DNA of 64,000 bases from Bacillota bacterium (GCA_012840925.1 DUVS01000006.1:1-64000), one strand, 5' to 3'. Positions 29,041 through 38,415 are shown, numbered from the stretch's first letter. Notes: a model not told the origin generated them from the letters alone. Translations and numbers: made by a program.

Positions 29041-30568
29041 CTGCAGCCCCTCCTTCAACCTCGATCCAAGCAAAGTCTGCGTGCCCAAGGGTCTGGGTTG
29101 AACCTGGATCAAAACTGAACAGGCCGATCTTTGAGCCGATCCAATGTCCTTTCACAGCCTCAAATTTGCTTCCCAGTCCGTGGAAATGATGATTATCCAG
29201 GCTGTAAGAAAAAGTGCAGACTGCTGGTTCATCCACTGCCACCCGCAGATAAACCGTGTTTGTATCCAATTCAACGGCTGCTTCCAGTTGATCGTGCTTT
29301 TGATCTTTGCTGCCGAGCCAGCGTTCCAAACGCCAACAAGCATCGAGCTTAACCAGGGCAAGATAGGAGTAGTTGTTGCCAGTGATCACCAGGCCAGCCT
29401 TCTCAGTGACAATTTGTGGTTCAAAGGTCAGTTTGACTGTTGCCGTAAAGCTCGGAGCCGGGAACTTTTGGGCCAGTATATTAGGTACAGCCCACATTGT
29501 TTGTAAAGGCCCGGAAACAGGTTGGGTAAACAGCCGCAAGCCATATTCCCCCAAGCTGTACCAATGCTCAATATGGTTGGCAAACCACTGCCACTGCAGC
29601 CCCAGTTTACCTTGATCAAATCGGTCTGAAGCCGGGATGGTCTCCACCGGGTAGTCTCTGCCAACTGCCGGTTTTGTGTGCCGCAGTACTGGTTCGCCAT
29701 TGTCACCCATGATCGGCCAGCCATCAACCCAGTGCACCGGCTGCAAATGGACTATTCGTCCGTAAGCGTTTCGATCCTGGAAATGCACAAACCAAGCTTC
29801 ACCAGACTCAAGCTCTACATATCCGCCCTGATGCGGCCCATTGATCTTAGTGCTGCCTTGGCGTAAGACAATCCGGTCCTCATAAGGACCCCAAACAGAT
29901 CGGGAACGGAGCACAGTCTGCCAGCCATTAGTAACTCCCCCCGCCGGGGCCATGATATAATAGAATCCATTCCGTTTGTACATCTTTGGCCCTTCCAGCG
30001 TTGGATGGTTCAGTGTACCGTCGAAAATGATGCTGCCTTCATCCAAAACACAACTACCGTCAGGCGCCATCCGGTGCAGAATCAGTTTGCTTTTGATCCC
30101 GCAGCGGCTGGCAGCAAAGGCGTGAACCAAATAAGCTTGGCCATCGTCATCCCAAAACGGGCAAGGATCGATCCAGCCTTTGCCAGGTTTGACACAGAAC
30201 AAAGGAGACCACTCACCAAAAGGATCCTCGGCAGTGGTCATATAGATACCTTCGTCCGGCAAACCGACGCAGATCCAAAACCGGCCGTCATGATACCTAA
30301 TCGACGGCGCCCAGATTCCACATCCATGCATTGGTTGATCATACCCGGGAAAATCTAGATTCTTGACAGCGTAGTTTACCAGACGCCAGTTCACCAAATC
30401 CTTAGAGTGCAAGACCGGTAAGCCTGGAGTACAGTTAAAGCTAGAAGCAGTCATAAAAAAATCGTCACCAACACGAATAACATCGGGGTCCGAATAGTCT
30501 AGATGTAAGATGGGGTTGATATAGGTTCCATCACCTTGATCAGATCTCCAAACCGGTTGATTCGACAT
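29021..30568 (-). CDS. Family 43 glycoside hydrolase (arabinofuranosidase/xylosidase type)
   Basis: 515 residues. The five-bladed propeller catalytic domain shows the general-base Asp in LHLDYSDPDVIRVGDDFFM near 28, the pKa-modulating Asp in GWIDPCPFWDDDG near 130 and the acid Glu in TLEGPKMYKRNGFYYI near 190. The C-terminal 190 residues (FDQGKLGLQWQW; GLVITGNNYSYL) form the GH43 beta-sandwich accessory domain. There is no signal peptide, so it should cleave imported arabino- or xylo-oligosaccharides inside the cell. GGGAGG precedes ATG 30568. It is the first gene of the operon with the propeller protein, the MMPL transporter and araA, which supplies the link to arabinose. Confidence 0.92.
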   Translation of the reverse strand: MSNQPVWRSDQGDGTYINPILHLDYSDPDVIRVGDDFFMTASSFNCTPGLPVLHSKDLVNWRLVNYAVKNLDFPGYDQPMHGCGIWAPSIRYHDGRFWICVGLPDEGIYMTTAEDPFGEWSPLFCVKPGKGWIDPCPFWDDDGQAYLVHAFAASRCGIKSKLILHRMAPDGSCVLDEGSIIFDGTLNHPTLEGPKMYKRNGFYYIMAPAGGVTNGWQTVLRSRSVWGPYEDRIVLRQGSTKINGPHQGGYVELESGEAWFVHFQDRNAYGRIVHLQPVHWVDGWPIMGDNGEPVLRHTKPAVGRDYPVETIPASDRFDQGKLGLQWQWFANHIEHWYSLGEYGLRLFTQPVSGPLQTMWAVPNILAQKFPAPSFTATVKLTFEPQIVTEKAGLVITGNNYSYLALVKLDACWRLERWLGSKDQKHDQLEAAVELDTNTVYLRVAVDEPAVCTFSYSLDNHHFHGLGSKFEAVKGHWIGSKIGLFSFDPGSTQTLGHADFAWIEVEGGAAGGADLV

Positions 30569-30599
30569 TGTTTCCTCCCTGTTACCCTGCTAGGTTATA

Positions 30600-30627
30600 G
30601 TTATATATTCTGCTTTCGGGATCGCAA
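30600..30627 (-). promoter_or_regulatory. Possible sigma-A promoter of the GH43-araA operon
   Basis: Minus-strand TTGCGA (30627-30622), 16 bases, TATAAC (30605-30600). The fit to consensus is moderate. I see no clear arabinose-repressor or catabolite-response operator beside it. Confidence 0.4.
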
Positions 30628-30648
30628 ATTCCTGCCATTTTCCAATTC

Positions 30649-30677
30649 TTGACATCTTTTCTTTACTTTTTTATGAT
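30649..30677 (+). promoter_or_regulatory. Sigma-A promoter of birA-bioY
   Basis: TTGACA (30649-30654), 17 bases, TATGAT (30672-30677), a near-consensus match. Transcription would start at about 30684, only 5 to 8 bases before the first codon of birA, so the mRNA would be almost leaderless. Confidence 0.7.
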
Positions 30678-30688
30678 CAAAAAAAGAG

Positions 30689-31477
30689 GTGATGGCAATC
30701 GCCAGTGATAAACTGAAATTTACATTCATATCCGTTGAAGAAACCACTTCCACCAACGATCTGGCCAGGCAGTTTGCCAGGCAAGGCCCTGAGGGCCTAG
30801 TAATCACCGCCAAAAGGCAAACACGGGGCAGGGGCAGGCGCGGGCGTTCCTGGTACTCAGAACCTGGTGGATTGTATTTTTCGATCTTGCTCAAACCCAC
30901 ACTGCCTCCCGGTGAAGCTGCTAAAATCACCCTGGCGGCCGGAGTAGCTATTGTGGAAGTACTGCAAAAGCTCTACAGTCTGCCAGCTGAACTGAAATGG
31001 CCGAACGATGTCCTTGTATCTGGAAAAAAGATTGCCGGTATCCTCTGTGAGCGATTGGCCCATAGTGCAAATGCCAGTTCTGTGATTGTTGGGATCGGGA
31101 TTAACACCAATCAAACAATCTCTGGACTTCCCAAACAGCTTCAGGCTACTGCCGGGTCTATACGTTCTCTTGCCGGAACCGAAGTGGATCATGATTTTCT
31201 GCTCAAACAAATCCTTACCCGTTTCGATCATTATTATCACCGTTTGCTTTCGGGCAACGCAAGTCAAGTGCTGGACTTGGCAAAGCATTATACAACACTG
31301 TTTGGCAGAACTGTCAAAGTAGTGACTGAAACGGAAGTGTTCACCGCCAAAGCCTGCGGCATTAGCGAGCAGGGCGCATTGGTCATTGAAAAAACCGATG
31401 GCTCCCGGCACGAACTCTGGGCAGCTGATGTTTCCATCCAAACAGTCATTGATCCAACCATCGATCAGGAAAGGTGA
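30689..31477 (+). CDS. birA: Biotin-protein ligase (class I, no DNA-binding domain)
   Basis: 262 residues. Joins biotin through biotinyl-AMP to carboxylase carrier proteins. The catalytic signature is QTRGRGRRGRSWYSEPGG near 50-67, with KWPNDVLVSGKKIAGILCE near 108 and IVGIGINTN near 133; a C-terminal SH3-like cap follows (VKVVTETEVFTAKACGIS). The protein begins directly with the catalytic domain (FTFISVEETTSTNDLA), so the helix-turn-helix of repressor-type BirA is absent. Start is GTG 30689 or ATG 30692; AGAGG is very close to both. It forms an operon with bioY, coding regions nine bases apart. Confidence 0.94.
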   Translation: MMAIASDKLKFTFISVEETTSTNDLARQFARQGPEGLVITAKRQTRGRGRRGRSWYSEPGGLYFSILLKPTLPPGEAAKITLAAGVAIVEVLQKLYSLPAELKWPNDVLVSGKKIAGILCERLAHSANASSVIVGIGINTNQTISGLPKQLQATAGSIRSLAGTEVDHDFLLKQILTRFDHYYHRLLSGNASQVLDLAKHYTTLFGRTVKVVTETEVFTAKACGISEQGALVIEKTDGSRHELWAADVSIQTVIDPTIDQER

Positions 31478-31485
31478 AGATAAGA

Positions 31486-32025
31486 ATGACAGCGAAACGT
31501 TTGGTTTTTATCGGGCTGTTTGCCTGCTTGACCGTACTTGGTGCCCTGATATCGATCCCCACACCATTGTCGGTTGTGCCAGTCACGCTCCAAATCCCAT
31601 TCACCTTGTCAGCCGGGTTTGTGCTGGGGCCTAAAGACGGAGCCATCAGCCAGCTGTTGTACCTGCTGGTAGGAGCTGTGGGATTGCCGGTTTTTGCCCG
31701 TCAGTTAGGCGGTTTTAGTGTCTTAATCGGCCCTACTGCTGGGTTCTTGTGGGGATTTGTCTTCAGCGCAGTTCTGACAGGCCTAATCAACCGCCAATTT
31801 TGCCCAAACAAGGTTTCCACCATCTTCCTCAGCCTTTTTCTCGGTTTGCTGTTAATCTACAGCCTGGGCGTGGTAGGCTTGATAATCGTCCTGGAATACA
31901 ATCTAGTCCAAGCTGTTGCCAGCGGGGTAGCTCCATTTGTCATTGTAGATTTAATCAAACTCTTAGTTGCTGCTTACCTGATCAACAGGTTGATCAAAGC
32001 CAAAATTATAAGGGCAGCATCCTAA
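31486..32025 (+). CDS. bioY: Biotin transporter substrate-binding component BioY
   Basis: 179 residues from ATG 31486, with AGGTGA eight bases upstream; an in-frame GTG at 31474 overlaps the birA stop. An integral membrane protein of about six helices, the S-component that captures biotin for an energy-coupling-factor transporter. Family marks are VPVTLQIPFTLSAGFVLGPKDG near 30-50, LYLLVGAVGLPVFA and the GPTAGFLWGF segment near 85. The ATPase and EcfT subunits are not in the window, so a shared module encoded elsewhere is likely. Being cotranscribed with birA gives a biotin uptake and attachment unit. Confidence 0.95.
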   Translation: MTAKRLVFIGLFACLTVLGALISIPTPLSVVPVTLQIPFTLSAGFVLGPKDGAISQLLYLLVGAVGLPVFARQLGGFSVLIGPTAGFLWGFVFSAVLTGLINRQFCPNKVSTIFLSLFLGLLLIYSLGVVGLIIVLEYNLVQAVASGVAPFVIVDLIKLLVAAYLINRLIKAKIIRAAS

Positions 32026-32036
32026 CGAATGCTGCC
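32013..32036 (-). terminator. Hairpin between bioY and araD
   Basis: GGCAGCAT and ATGCTGCC pair around eight bases, overlapping the bioY stop. The minus strand then reads TTATAATTTT, so it may end the araB-araD transcript; there is no T run on the plus strand. Confidence 0.5.
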
Positions 32037-32066
32037 TGATACCGCACTTATCCATTACCTATCAGG

Positions 32067-32756
32067 TTAGTTCTGTCCATAATAGGCATTCTTACCGTGC
32101 TTGCGAAAATAGTGTTTATCGAGAAGATACTGGGGAACTGCTCTAGCCTGCGGATTAACGCCCAGAGTGATGCTGGCCATTTTTGCCACCTCTTCCAGGA
32201 CAACACTGTTCCTCACTGCATCCATGGGATTCTTCCCCCATGTAAAGGGTCCATGCTGCGCAACCAAAACCGCCGGCACAGCATTTGGATCCAGATCGGC
32301 AAATGTTTCCACAATAACCATGCCGGTGTTCTTTTCATACTCCTGATCTACTTCGGTCTGTGTCAACGCCCGTGCGCAGGGAACCGCACCATAGAAGTGA
32401 TCAGCGTGAGTCGTGCCGAGACATGGCAGTTCCATACCCGCCTGTGCCCATCCGGTTGCATAGAGAGAATGGGTATGGGCCACTCCTCCAATGCTGGGAA
32501 AACTTCGATAAAGCTCCAGATGGGTAGGGAGATCAGATGACGGCCGCAGATTGCCCTCGACAAGCTCTCCCTCCAAATTGACGATCACCATCTGCTCCGC
32601 AGTCATGCTTTCGTATGCAACTCCGCTTGGCTTGATTACAACCAAACCAAGGCTGCGATCGATTCCACTGACATTGCCCCATGTATAGACCACTAATCCC
32701 TGCCGGTGCAGCTCTAAATTAGCTTCTAGGACTTGCCTCCGAAGTTCTTTCAACAT
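32067..32756 (-). CDS. araD: L-ribulose-5-phosphate 4-epimerase
   Basis: 229 residues. Converts L-ribulose 5-phosphate to D-xylulose 5-phosphate. The class II aldolase-like fold is shown by [10 protein letters not shown] near 25, [11 protein letters not shown] near 41, zinc ligands in [12 protein letters not shown] near 93 and [10 protein letters not shown] near 113, and [10 protein letters not shown] near 165. AAGGAT precedes ATG 32756. It lies 13 bases after araB on the same strand, so the two form an operon. With araA it completes the pathway from arabinose to the pentose phosphates; rpiA is at 42965. Confidence 0.96.
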   Translation of the reverse strand: MLKELRRQVLEANLELHRQGLVVYTWGNVSGIDRSLGLVVIKPSGVAYESMTAEQMVIVNLEGELVEGNLRPSSDLPTHLELYRSFPSIGGVAHTHSLYATGWAQAGMELPCLGTTHADHFYGAVPCARALTQTEVDQEYEKNTGMVIVETFADLDPNAVPAVLVAQHGPFTWGKNPMDAVRNSVVLEEVAKMASITLGVNPQARAVPQYLLDKHYFRKHGKNAYYGQN

Positions 32757-32769
32757 TTGCCATCCATCC

Positions 32770-34431
32770 TTATAGTTTCCTCAGTACTTCTTCAAGTAAA
32801 CCGCCAATCTGTCGATATCTCTGATATCTATCCCGGTATTTGGCTGCATGTTCGGACCGGGGCAGATAAGTCTCGCTGAATTCTGTACCCATATGAGTCT
32901 GGGCGGTTTTCACATCGGGATACACCTTTGCTGCAGCTGCGGCAAACATTGCCGCACCTAAAGCGCATGTTTGATCCGATTTGGTTACCTTAATCGGCAT
33001 ATCAAAGACATCAGCAGTTACCTGCATGACAAAGGGATTCTTCTTCGGAATTCCGCCGAGGGCGATAACCTCATCGATCTCCACACCCTCCTCAGCAAAC
33101 CGGTCAATGACCGCTTTTGAGCCGAAAGCGGTTGCTTCAACAAGAGCCCTGAAAATCCGCGGCGCGTCGGTTCCCAGACTCAAGCCTGCCAAGGCACCTT
33201 TCAAGGTTTGATCAGCATCAGGCGTTCTTCTTCCATTGAGCCAATCCAAGGCTACAACCTGGGTATCTTCTATCGACAGGGCTTCTGCCGCTTGAGTCAG
33301 CCGCGGCAAGATCTGATGTTCAATCTGGTCAACGATCTCCTGCTTAACCAACCCTGACTCTGTCATTTCCAACAGCGGCCACATCAAGACCTGCCTGAAC
33401 CAGGCAAATACATCGCCAAAAGCTGATTGGCCGGCTTCAAGACCTACCATGCCGGGAATTACGGAACCATAGACCTGCCCGCATATGCCCCGAATTAGTT
33501 TGCCGCCCATCACCTCATAAGGTGCAACCATAATGTCACAGGTGGAAGTACCCATGATTTTCACCAATACTCGGTCGGTTACTCCACCGCCTACAGCTCC
33601 CATATGGGCGTCAAAAGCGCCAACAGCGATGGCAATTCCGGGAATGAGCCCTAATCTTTGGGCCCATTCCTCACACAAGACCCCAGCCAGCTCATCCGAA
33701 GGATATGTGTGGCGGTACATGTTTTTTGTAATACCTTTCAACAGGGGATCTATTGCTGCAAAGAATTCATCGGCAGGCAGCCCGTTCCACTCTTCGTGCC
33801 ACATGGCTTTGTGGCCGGCTGCACAGCGGCTGCGCTTGATCTGCTCCACTGACTTGATGCCTGATAACAGCGCTGGCATCCAATCGCAGTGTTCAACCCA
33901 GGAATAGGCTGCTTCCCTGACTTGAGGATCCTGGCGATAAACATGGAGGATTTTGGCCCAAAACCATTCTGATGAGTAAATCCCCCCCACATACTTTGTA
34001 TAGTCTGTGGGAGCATGATTCCAAGCCTGGTCATTAATTTCAGCAGCTTCGTTTACGGCCGTATGGTCTTTCCACAGCACAAACATGGCATTCGGGTTGT
34101 CACTGAATTCCGGAAGCAGTGCTAGAGGTGTGCCCTCCCGATCCACCGCGCATGGTGTCGAGCCGGTAGTATCAATGCCGATTCCAACGATCTGTGCCCG
34201 TACATTAGCCGGCACCTGGGACAGGGCTTCCGTGATGCTTTCCGTCAACCCTTCGATGTAATCCAGTGGATGCTGGCGGAACTGGTTTCTGCTAGGATCA
34301 CAATAAAGGCCCTGCGCCCATCGCCTGTAATACGCCACCGCTGAAGCAATTTCTTCCCCCGTCTGTGTATCTACGATCAGAGCCCGCACCGAATCGGTGC
34401 CAAAATCTACTCCAATGACATACTTATCCAT
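32770..34431 (-). CDS. araB: Ribulokinase
   Basis: 553 residues from ATG 34431, preceded by AAGGAG; the open frame from 34449 adds six residues without a ribosome site. An FGGY-family kinase that phosphorylates L-ribulose. Marks: [24 protein letters not shown] at the N-terminus, [15 protein letters not shown] near 95, [14 protein letters not shown] near 285, [12 protein letters not shown] near 400 and the FGGY signature region [19 protein letters not shown] near 460. It is the first gene of an araB-araD unit. No arabinose transporter or AraR-type regulator was seen in the window. Confidence 0.95.
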   Translation of the reverse strand: MDKYVIGVDFGTDSVRALIVDTQTGEEIASAVAYYRRWAQGLYCDPSRNQFRQHPLDYIEGLTESITEALSQVPANVRAQIVGIGIDTTGSTPCAVDREGTPLALLPEFSDNPNAMFVLWKDHTAVNEAAEINDQAWNHAPTDYTKYVGGIYSSEWFWAKILHVYRQDPQVREAAYSWVEHCDWMPALLSGIKSVEQIKRSRCAAGHKAMWHEEWNGLPADEFFAAIDPLLKGITKNMYRHTYPSDELAGVLCEEWAQRLGLIPGIAIAVGAFDAHMGAVGGGVTDRVLVKIMGTSTCDIMVAPYEVMGGKLIRGICGQVYGSVIPGMVGLEAGQSAFGDVFAWFRQVLMWPLLEMTESGLVKQEIVDQIEHQILPRLTQAAEALSIEDTQVVALDWLNGRRTPDADQTLKGALAGLSLGTDAPRIFRALVEATAFGSKAVIDRFAEEGVEIDEVIALGGIPKKNPFVMQVTADVFDMPIKVTKSDQTCALGAAMFAAAAAKVYPDVKTAQTHMGTEFSETYLPRSEHAAKYRDRYQRYRQIGGLLEEVLRKL

Positions 34432-34504
34432 TTTACCGCTCCTTACCAATGAACTTGTTGCATTTACATTTCAGCAATACCCATCTTGTTTCCTGCCAAA
34501 AGGC

Positions 34505-35185
34505 TTAAGACCAATCACCAATTAGTTTAGCAGTGTGATCGTCCGCCAGGACACGGACCAGATCCCGGTTACCGGCCAGCCTTTCGGTCACGACTACGCC
34601 ACCGGTAGCCAAATCAACGACCTGATGAAAATCTGACCCTGATACCATTCGCAAGCCGTGGGCCTGGGCGTAGGCCAAGGCCAGATAATTGCGGGAGTTA
34701 TGGCGAGGATTGCCGTTAAACACCTCAATTCCGTAGAGCAACCCGGGATTAACCCGATCCATGTGGTTTCTAAAGGGATGGGCTTGATATAGCAGCATGC
34801 CGTGGTCTTTGAGCAGCCTAGAAAGCTGTTCCAGATCCAGTTCAAACAATGCAGGATAATCAATGAGGAATGTTTCGCTAACCCCATAAATCAAATAGTC
34901 ATTGGGACTGTTATTCAATTTAATCTCGACACCAAGCAAAACATCAACACCTAGTTCTTTACCGGTCTCTTTAGCCCGGTAATATCCTTCCAGATACTTG
35001 GCAACCTTTTCTTTCCACGATAACGGCCCTAATTTCCGGAAGTATTTCTCAGAGTAATGATCGGTAATTACAATTCCTTTGTACCCTGCCTGAGCATAGA
35101 GCCTGACCACTTCTTCAGCCTTGACATGGGCACATGGACTGACATTACTGGTGTGAACGTGCAAATCATAGTAGTACAAGTTCAT
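34505..35185 (-). CDS. PHP-domain metal-dependent phosphoesterase
   Basis: 226 residues of the PHP fold found in histidinol phosphatases and related enzymes. Metal-binding motifs are YDLHVHTSNVSPCAH at residues 6-20, IVITDHYSEKYF near 40, LGVEIKLN near 85, YQAHPFRNH near 135 and SGSDFHQVVDLA near 195. No signal peptide. The substrate is unknown; nucleotide or sugar phosphates are usual. AAGGAG lies 12 bases before ATG 35185, a little far. It is 73 bases upstream of araB on the same strand and could belong to the same transcript, but there is no known link to arabinose. Confidence 0.82.
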   Translation of the reverse strand: MNLYYYDLHVHTSNVSPCAHVKAEEVVRLYAQAGYKGIVITDHYSEKYFRKLGPLSWKEKVAKYLEGYYRAKETGKELGVDVLLGVEIKLNNSPNDYLIYGVSETFLIDYPALFELDLEQLSRLLKDHGMLLYQAHPFRNHMDRVNPGLLYGIEVFNGNPRHNSRNYLALAYAQAHGLRMVSGSDFHQVVDLATGGVVVTERLAGNRDLVRVLADDHTAKLIGDWS

Positions 35186-35274
35186 TGCTTTGTTTTGCTC
35201 CTTATCAACTTTTTCTTCATTATAGCATTAATTTCCAGCCCCATACCAATACGACAGGAGCTAGCTGTTACCAG

Positions 35275-35958
35275 CTAGCTCTGGGGAATGACGATTTTCT
35301 GCCCAATTTGCAGTTTGGTTGGGTCCATGATCATGTTATAACTCATTATCCGATCGATCAACTCTCTGCTGGGGGGATTCTCAAATTGTGACGCCAGGTC
35401 CCAGATCGTGTCCCCCCTGCGCACAGTGATGATTGTCAAATCATTTCCGTTTTGAACGTTGCTCGGCTGTACTATAAACCGCTGTTCAATTCTATTTTCA
35501 ATTTGCTGTTCCAGATTGGCGATAGCACTGATGACGAGGGCATACTTTTCATCAACAGATTGCTGTAAGACAACGATGGCCTCCATGATCTTGGTTAGTT
35601 CATCCGGCTCTGCCCTGGAAGCCGCCAATAAGGCGTCGAGCTGTTTTTCAAGCACGTCCAGCTTGGCCAAAGCTGACAGAACTTCTTCGGAGTTTCCTCC
35701 CACATGAGACAAATCATAAATTTTTTGTTCCAAAACCAACAGCCGCTGCTCTATACTGGCGATTTGGCCACCAAGGTCATCGCCTAGAGCTTCGACCGCA
35801 ACAAGGGTGGGATCTGCCACATCACCCCGATTCCTGTATACGTTCCACAACACCCAAGTATTGATAGCTATACAGACGATTGCCAAAATCAGTGCTACCC
35901 TGATTGCTATATAAATGTAGGTACTATATGCATTCTGACTATTGGCGCCCTGCTTCAT
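35275..35958 (-). CDS. Membrane-anchored LysM protein
   Basis: 227 residues from ATG 35958, which has GGAGGGGAG upstream; the open frame from 35973 adds five residues. One membrane helix (AIRVALILAIVCIAINTWVLW) near 20-40, then a long stretch rich in Leu and Glu that should form a coiled coil (LGGQIASIEQRLLVLEQKI; VLEKQLDALLAAS), then a C-terminal LysM domain (ITVRRGDTIWDLASQF; LQIGQKIVIPQS) that binds peptidoglycan. It probably links the membrane to the wall. A palindrome (AGCTAGCTG/CAGCTAGCT) covers its stop codon, without a T run. Confidence 0.85.
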   Translation of the reverse strand: MKQGANSQNAYSTYIYIAIRVALILAIVCIAINTWVLWNVYRNRGDVADPTLVAVEALGDDLGGQIASIEQRLLVLEQKIYDLSHVGGNSEEVLSALAKLDVLEKQLDALLAASRAEPDELTKIMEAIVVLQQSVDEKYALVISAIANLEQQIENRIEQRFIVQPSNVQNGNDLTIITVRRGDTIWDLASQFENPPSRELIDRIMSYNMIMDPTKLQIGQKIVIPQS

Positions 35959-36283
35959 TAAGCTCCCCTCCAATCAGCTTTTTCACATATGTCTCCGTTT
36001 CATTTCCTTGGTAAATATCTGCTTTTGATACTTAGGTTCGATCTTTTTACGAAAATATCCTTTTTGTTCCCTTTCAACAAGTGAGGCTTTTAGTGATCGA
36101 AGTCGTATCCAGGCAGGTCTAAGATTATGGATTGGACCTGTGCCGGGTTATTCATCATATTCGCATCATTAGGACAAGCTCCTTGTTTATAGAACTTCGC
36201 AATCTTGAAAAAGGTTTTTGCCAAGCAATAATGAATAATCTATATACAAGTATTAAACAGATTTCTCGAATGGGGGAGTTGCA
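35959..36283. other. Intergenic region between divergent LysM and PAS genes
   Basis: 325 bases with no open frame worth naming. The only element I can support is the promoter at 36218-36246 for the PAS gene. The rest is AT-rich, with no repeat or RNA structure that I recognise. Confidence 0.6.
36218..36246 (+). promoter_or_regulatory. Sigma-A promoter of the PAS coiled-coil protein
   Basis: TTGCCA (36218-36223), 17 bases, TATATA (36241-36246), about 30 bases before the GGGGGAG ribosome site of the gene at 36284. Confidence 0.6.
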
Positions 36284-38329
36284 ATGGCAGTCGATGAATC
36301 TATGCTAAGGAACACCGGTCATTGCTGGGTTCTCAAACTAGGTGGACTAATGGCAGTTGTTTACTGGTTGATTGCAACAGTCAGAAGCACCGTTCTGATT
36401 GAAGACAGCAGTTTTCTTGTAAATCTGTACAATCCTGGCCTTTGGGACTTGTTGTTGCGGATTCTTACCGTTGTTGGCATTCTGGGAGTCAGTGTTCTAA
36501 TCCATAGGCGCCACTCAGCAGTCGATGCCGAAAGGGCTCTCCTGGAAGAACAGCTGGGAAGCATGAAGTATATGCTGGAAGAAGCTGACTATCCGATTAT
36601 TCACCTAGATCAACAACTCAGAATCACGAATATTAACAAAGCCGCTGCCAGCCTGGCAGGGGCTAAAGGTGACGAGCTTAATTACCAGTACATAGTACCT
36701 GCTCTATTTTATTCTGAGGACCATGAGGAAATCAAAGCACTGTTGGAAGACACGCGAACGGAAACCGAGGCCAAGGTGTACCGCCTCAAGGTACGGCGAG
36801 TCCAGCCTTGCCATGTCACGATCAGGCTAGCCAAAGAATTTGTTGCCGGTAAAATTACGCAACAACTGCTGTTCTTAACCGATGTCAGCGATGCGACAGC
36901 CAGGCTGAATGCCGCTGAAAAACGCATTGCTGGAATTCTGGATCAAGTGGCCAACCACCCTCTGCCGGTAGCTGTTTTTGATCTTAAGCATGTACACTTT
37001 GCCAATCACGCTATGCAGAACATGTTTGCCATGCCGGAGCCTGCAGTCAGCTATGAAAAGCTTATGGAATTGATCAAATCCGTTTGTGGAGATTGCGAAA
37101 CCTTGGTGACAGCCATTGCTGAGACGCTAAAAGACAACACAGCGCGAGATGTGACAACCGTGATTAACGACGGTGAACAACCGCAGCATGTGATCGTCCA
37201 TGTACGGCCTTATGAGCTTCAGGATGCGGCGGTATTGATGTGGATCGAGGATACTACCGAGCTTGCTGCCAAGGATAATGTGATCAATCAGTTAGAACAG
37301 GATTTGGAACTTCTGCGGAAAAATGAGTCGGATTTACGCGCTGAATATCAGCAGCATACTGAAAAATGCAGTGAGGAAAGACACCGCCTTCTTGAACAGC
37401 TAAGCAGCGAACAACAGCAAGCTGTAAGATTAAGCGCGGAACTTGAGGCAACGACACAAAGGATTGCCCTCTTGGAACAGCAGATCAAACAACAAGCTGA
37501 AAACAGCCGTCAGTTCCAGGAGCAGATCATTCAGCTAAGGCAAGACAACACCTCTCTGACCAACAGCATCACTCAGATGCAGTTTCAATGGGAAGCAATG
37601 CAACTGCCCATCATGCAGGTGGATCAGGAAGGCCGGCTGATCAAAGCCAATCCAGCTGCCAGAACTTTGCTTGGCATAAAGGAAGACACCCTGCTCCAGT
37701 CCTATGTCATTAAAGACGAACAGTTGAACAAACTGGCTGCGCTCTTGCAGGGAATGGTCAACGAAACACAACGATTCCCTGTGGAACTGGAGTTTTACTA
37801 TAACGGTCAACAGGTAACAGTCAACTGCTATGGCATCAAACTGCACAAACCGGAGGATCAGTTCTTGCTCTATGGCTATGACATCACTACCTACAAACAA
37901 GCCCAGACAGAACTGGCAATGACTCTGGACAACAACCGCTTTGAATTGGAAGATGTGCTGAATGAGACAGAAATAGAACGGGAACGGATGAATGCAATCC
38001 TGGCAGGAATCAATGACGGTATCGTTATTACTGACATGTATAACCGGGTCATTAAAATGAATCCGGCAGCTGAAGACATGTTGGGTATCAGATTGAGCCA
38101 GGCGCTGGAACGGCCAGTGCACTTCATCATCCGCAACCCCGAGATCATCGGCCATATTCAGCAAACAGTGCGGGAGAGATTGTATAACCACAAATTCACC
38201 TTGACAATTCCAGAGCCGGATGCCCAGTCCACTATGTCCCTTGCATGCAGCACAACAGTAATCCATGACCGCAACCTTTATGATCAGGGTGTAATTATCC
38301 AACTACACAAGTTGGCAACGGAGGCATAG
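36284..38329 (+). CDS. Membrane PAS-domain protein with long coiled coil and no output domain
   Basis: 681 residues. Two membrane helices at the N-terminus (LGGLMAVVYWLIATV; LLLRILTVVGILGVSVLIH) are followed by a PAS domain near 95-200 (YPIIHLDQQLRITNINKAA), a second PAS-like region near 220-330, a Gln/Glu-rich coiled coil near 335-435 and two more PAS domains near 440-540 and 565-675 (GINDGIVITDMYNRVIKMNPAAEDMLGI is typical). The protein ends with the last PAS domain: no histidine kinase, GGDEF, HD-GYP or methyl-accepting part is seen. It may work by binding a partner through the coiled coil. GGGGGAG precedes the ATG. It stands alone. Confidence 0.82.
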   Translation: MAVDESMLRNTGHCWVLKLGGLMAVVYWLIATVRSTVLIEDSSFLVNLYNPGLWDLLLRILTVVGILGVSVLIHRRHSAVDAERALLEEQLGSMKYMLEEADYPIIHLDQQLRITNINKAAASLAGAKGDELNYQYIVPALFYSEDHEEIKALLEDTRTETEAKVYRLKVRRVQPCHVTIRLAKEFVAGKITQQLLFLTDVSDATARLNAAEKRIAGILDQVANHPLPVAVFDLKHVHFANHAMQNMFAMPEPAVSYEKLMELIKSVCGDCETLVTAIAETLKDNTARDVTTVINDGEQPQHVIVHVRPYELQDAAVLMWIEDTTELAAKDNVINQLEQDLELLRKNESDLRAEYQQHTEKCSEERHRLLEQLSSEQQQAVRLSAELEATTQRIALLEQQIKQQAENSRQFQEQIIQLRQDNTSLTNSITQMQFQWEAMQLPIMQVDQEGRLIKANPAARTLLGIKEDTLLQSYVIKDEQLNKLAALLQGMVNETQRFPVELEFYYNGQQVTVNCYGIKLHKPEDQFLLYGYDITTYKQAQTELAMTLDNNRFELEDVLNETEIERERMNAILAGINDGIVITDMYNRVIKMNPAAEDMLGIRLSQALERPVHFIIRNPEIIGHIQQTVRERLYNHKFTLTIPEPDAQSTMSLACSTTVIHDRNLYDQGVIIQLHKLATEA

Positions 38330-38363
38330 GCGTAAGCCTAAGCACAAAACATCGACACCTGTG

Positions 38364-38397
38364 AAAAAAGCCCGCTTGGGAAAACCTAAGCGGGCTT
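38364..38397 (-). terminator. Terminator of the rubrerythrin gene
   Basis: AAGCCCGCTT (38368-38377) and AAGCGGGCTT (38388-38397) form a perfect 10-base stem; the minus strand then has a T run. It also lies 35 bases after the PAS gene's stop and may end that transcript weakly. Confidence 0.9.
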
Positions 38398-38415
38398 CGT
38401 GTCATGCATGCTTCC

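Noticed and set aside
30857..31441. 194-codon frame antisense to birA
   Set aside because: Shadow of the conserved birA gene; no family match and no ribosome site.
35262..35280. Palindrome AGCTAGCTG/CAGCTAGCT at the end of the LysM gene as terminator
   Set aside because: No T run on either strand, so not called a terminator; it may be chance or a weak RNA end.
37535..38302. 255-codon open frame antisense to the PAS gene
   Set aside because: No ribosome site, low-complexity hydrophobic translation, and it lies wholly inside a well-supported gene on the other strand.
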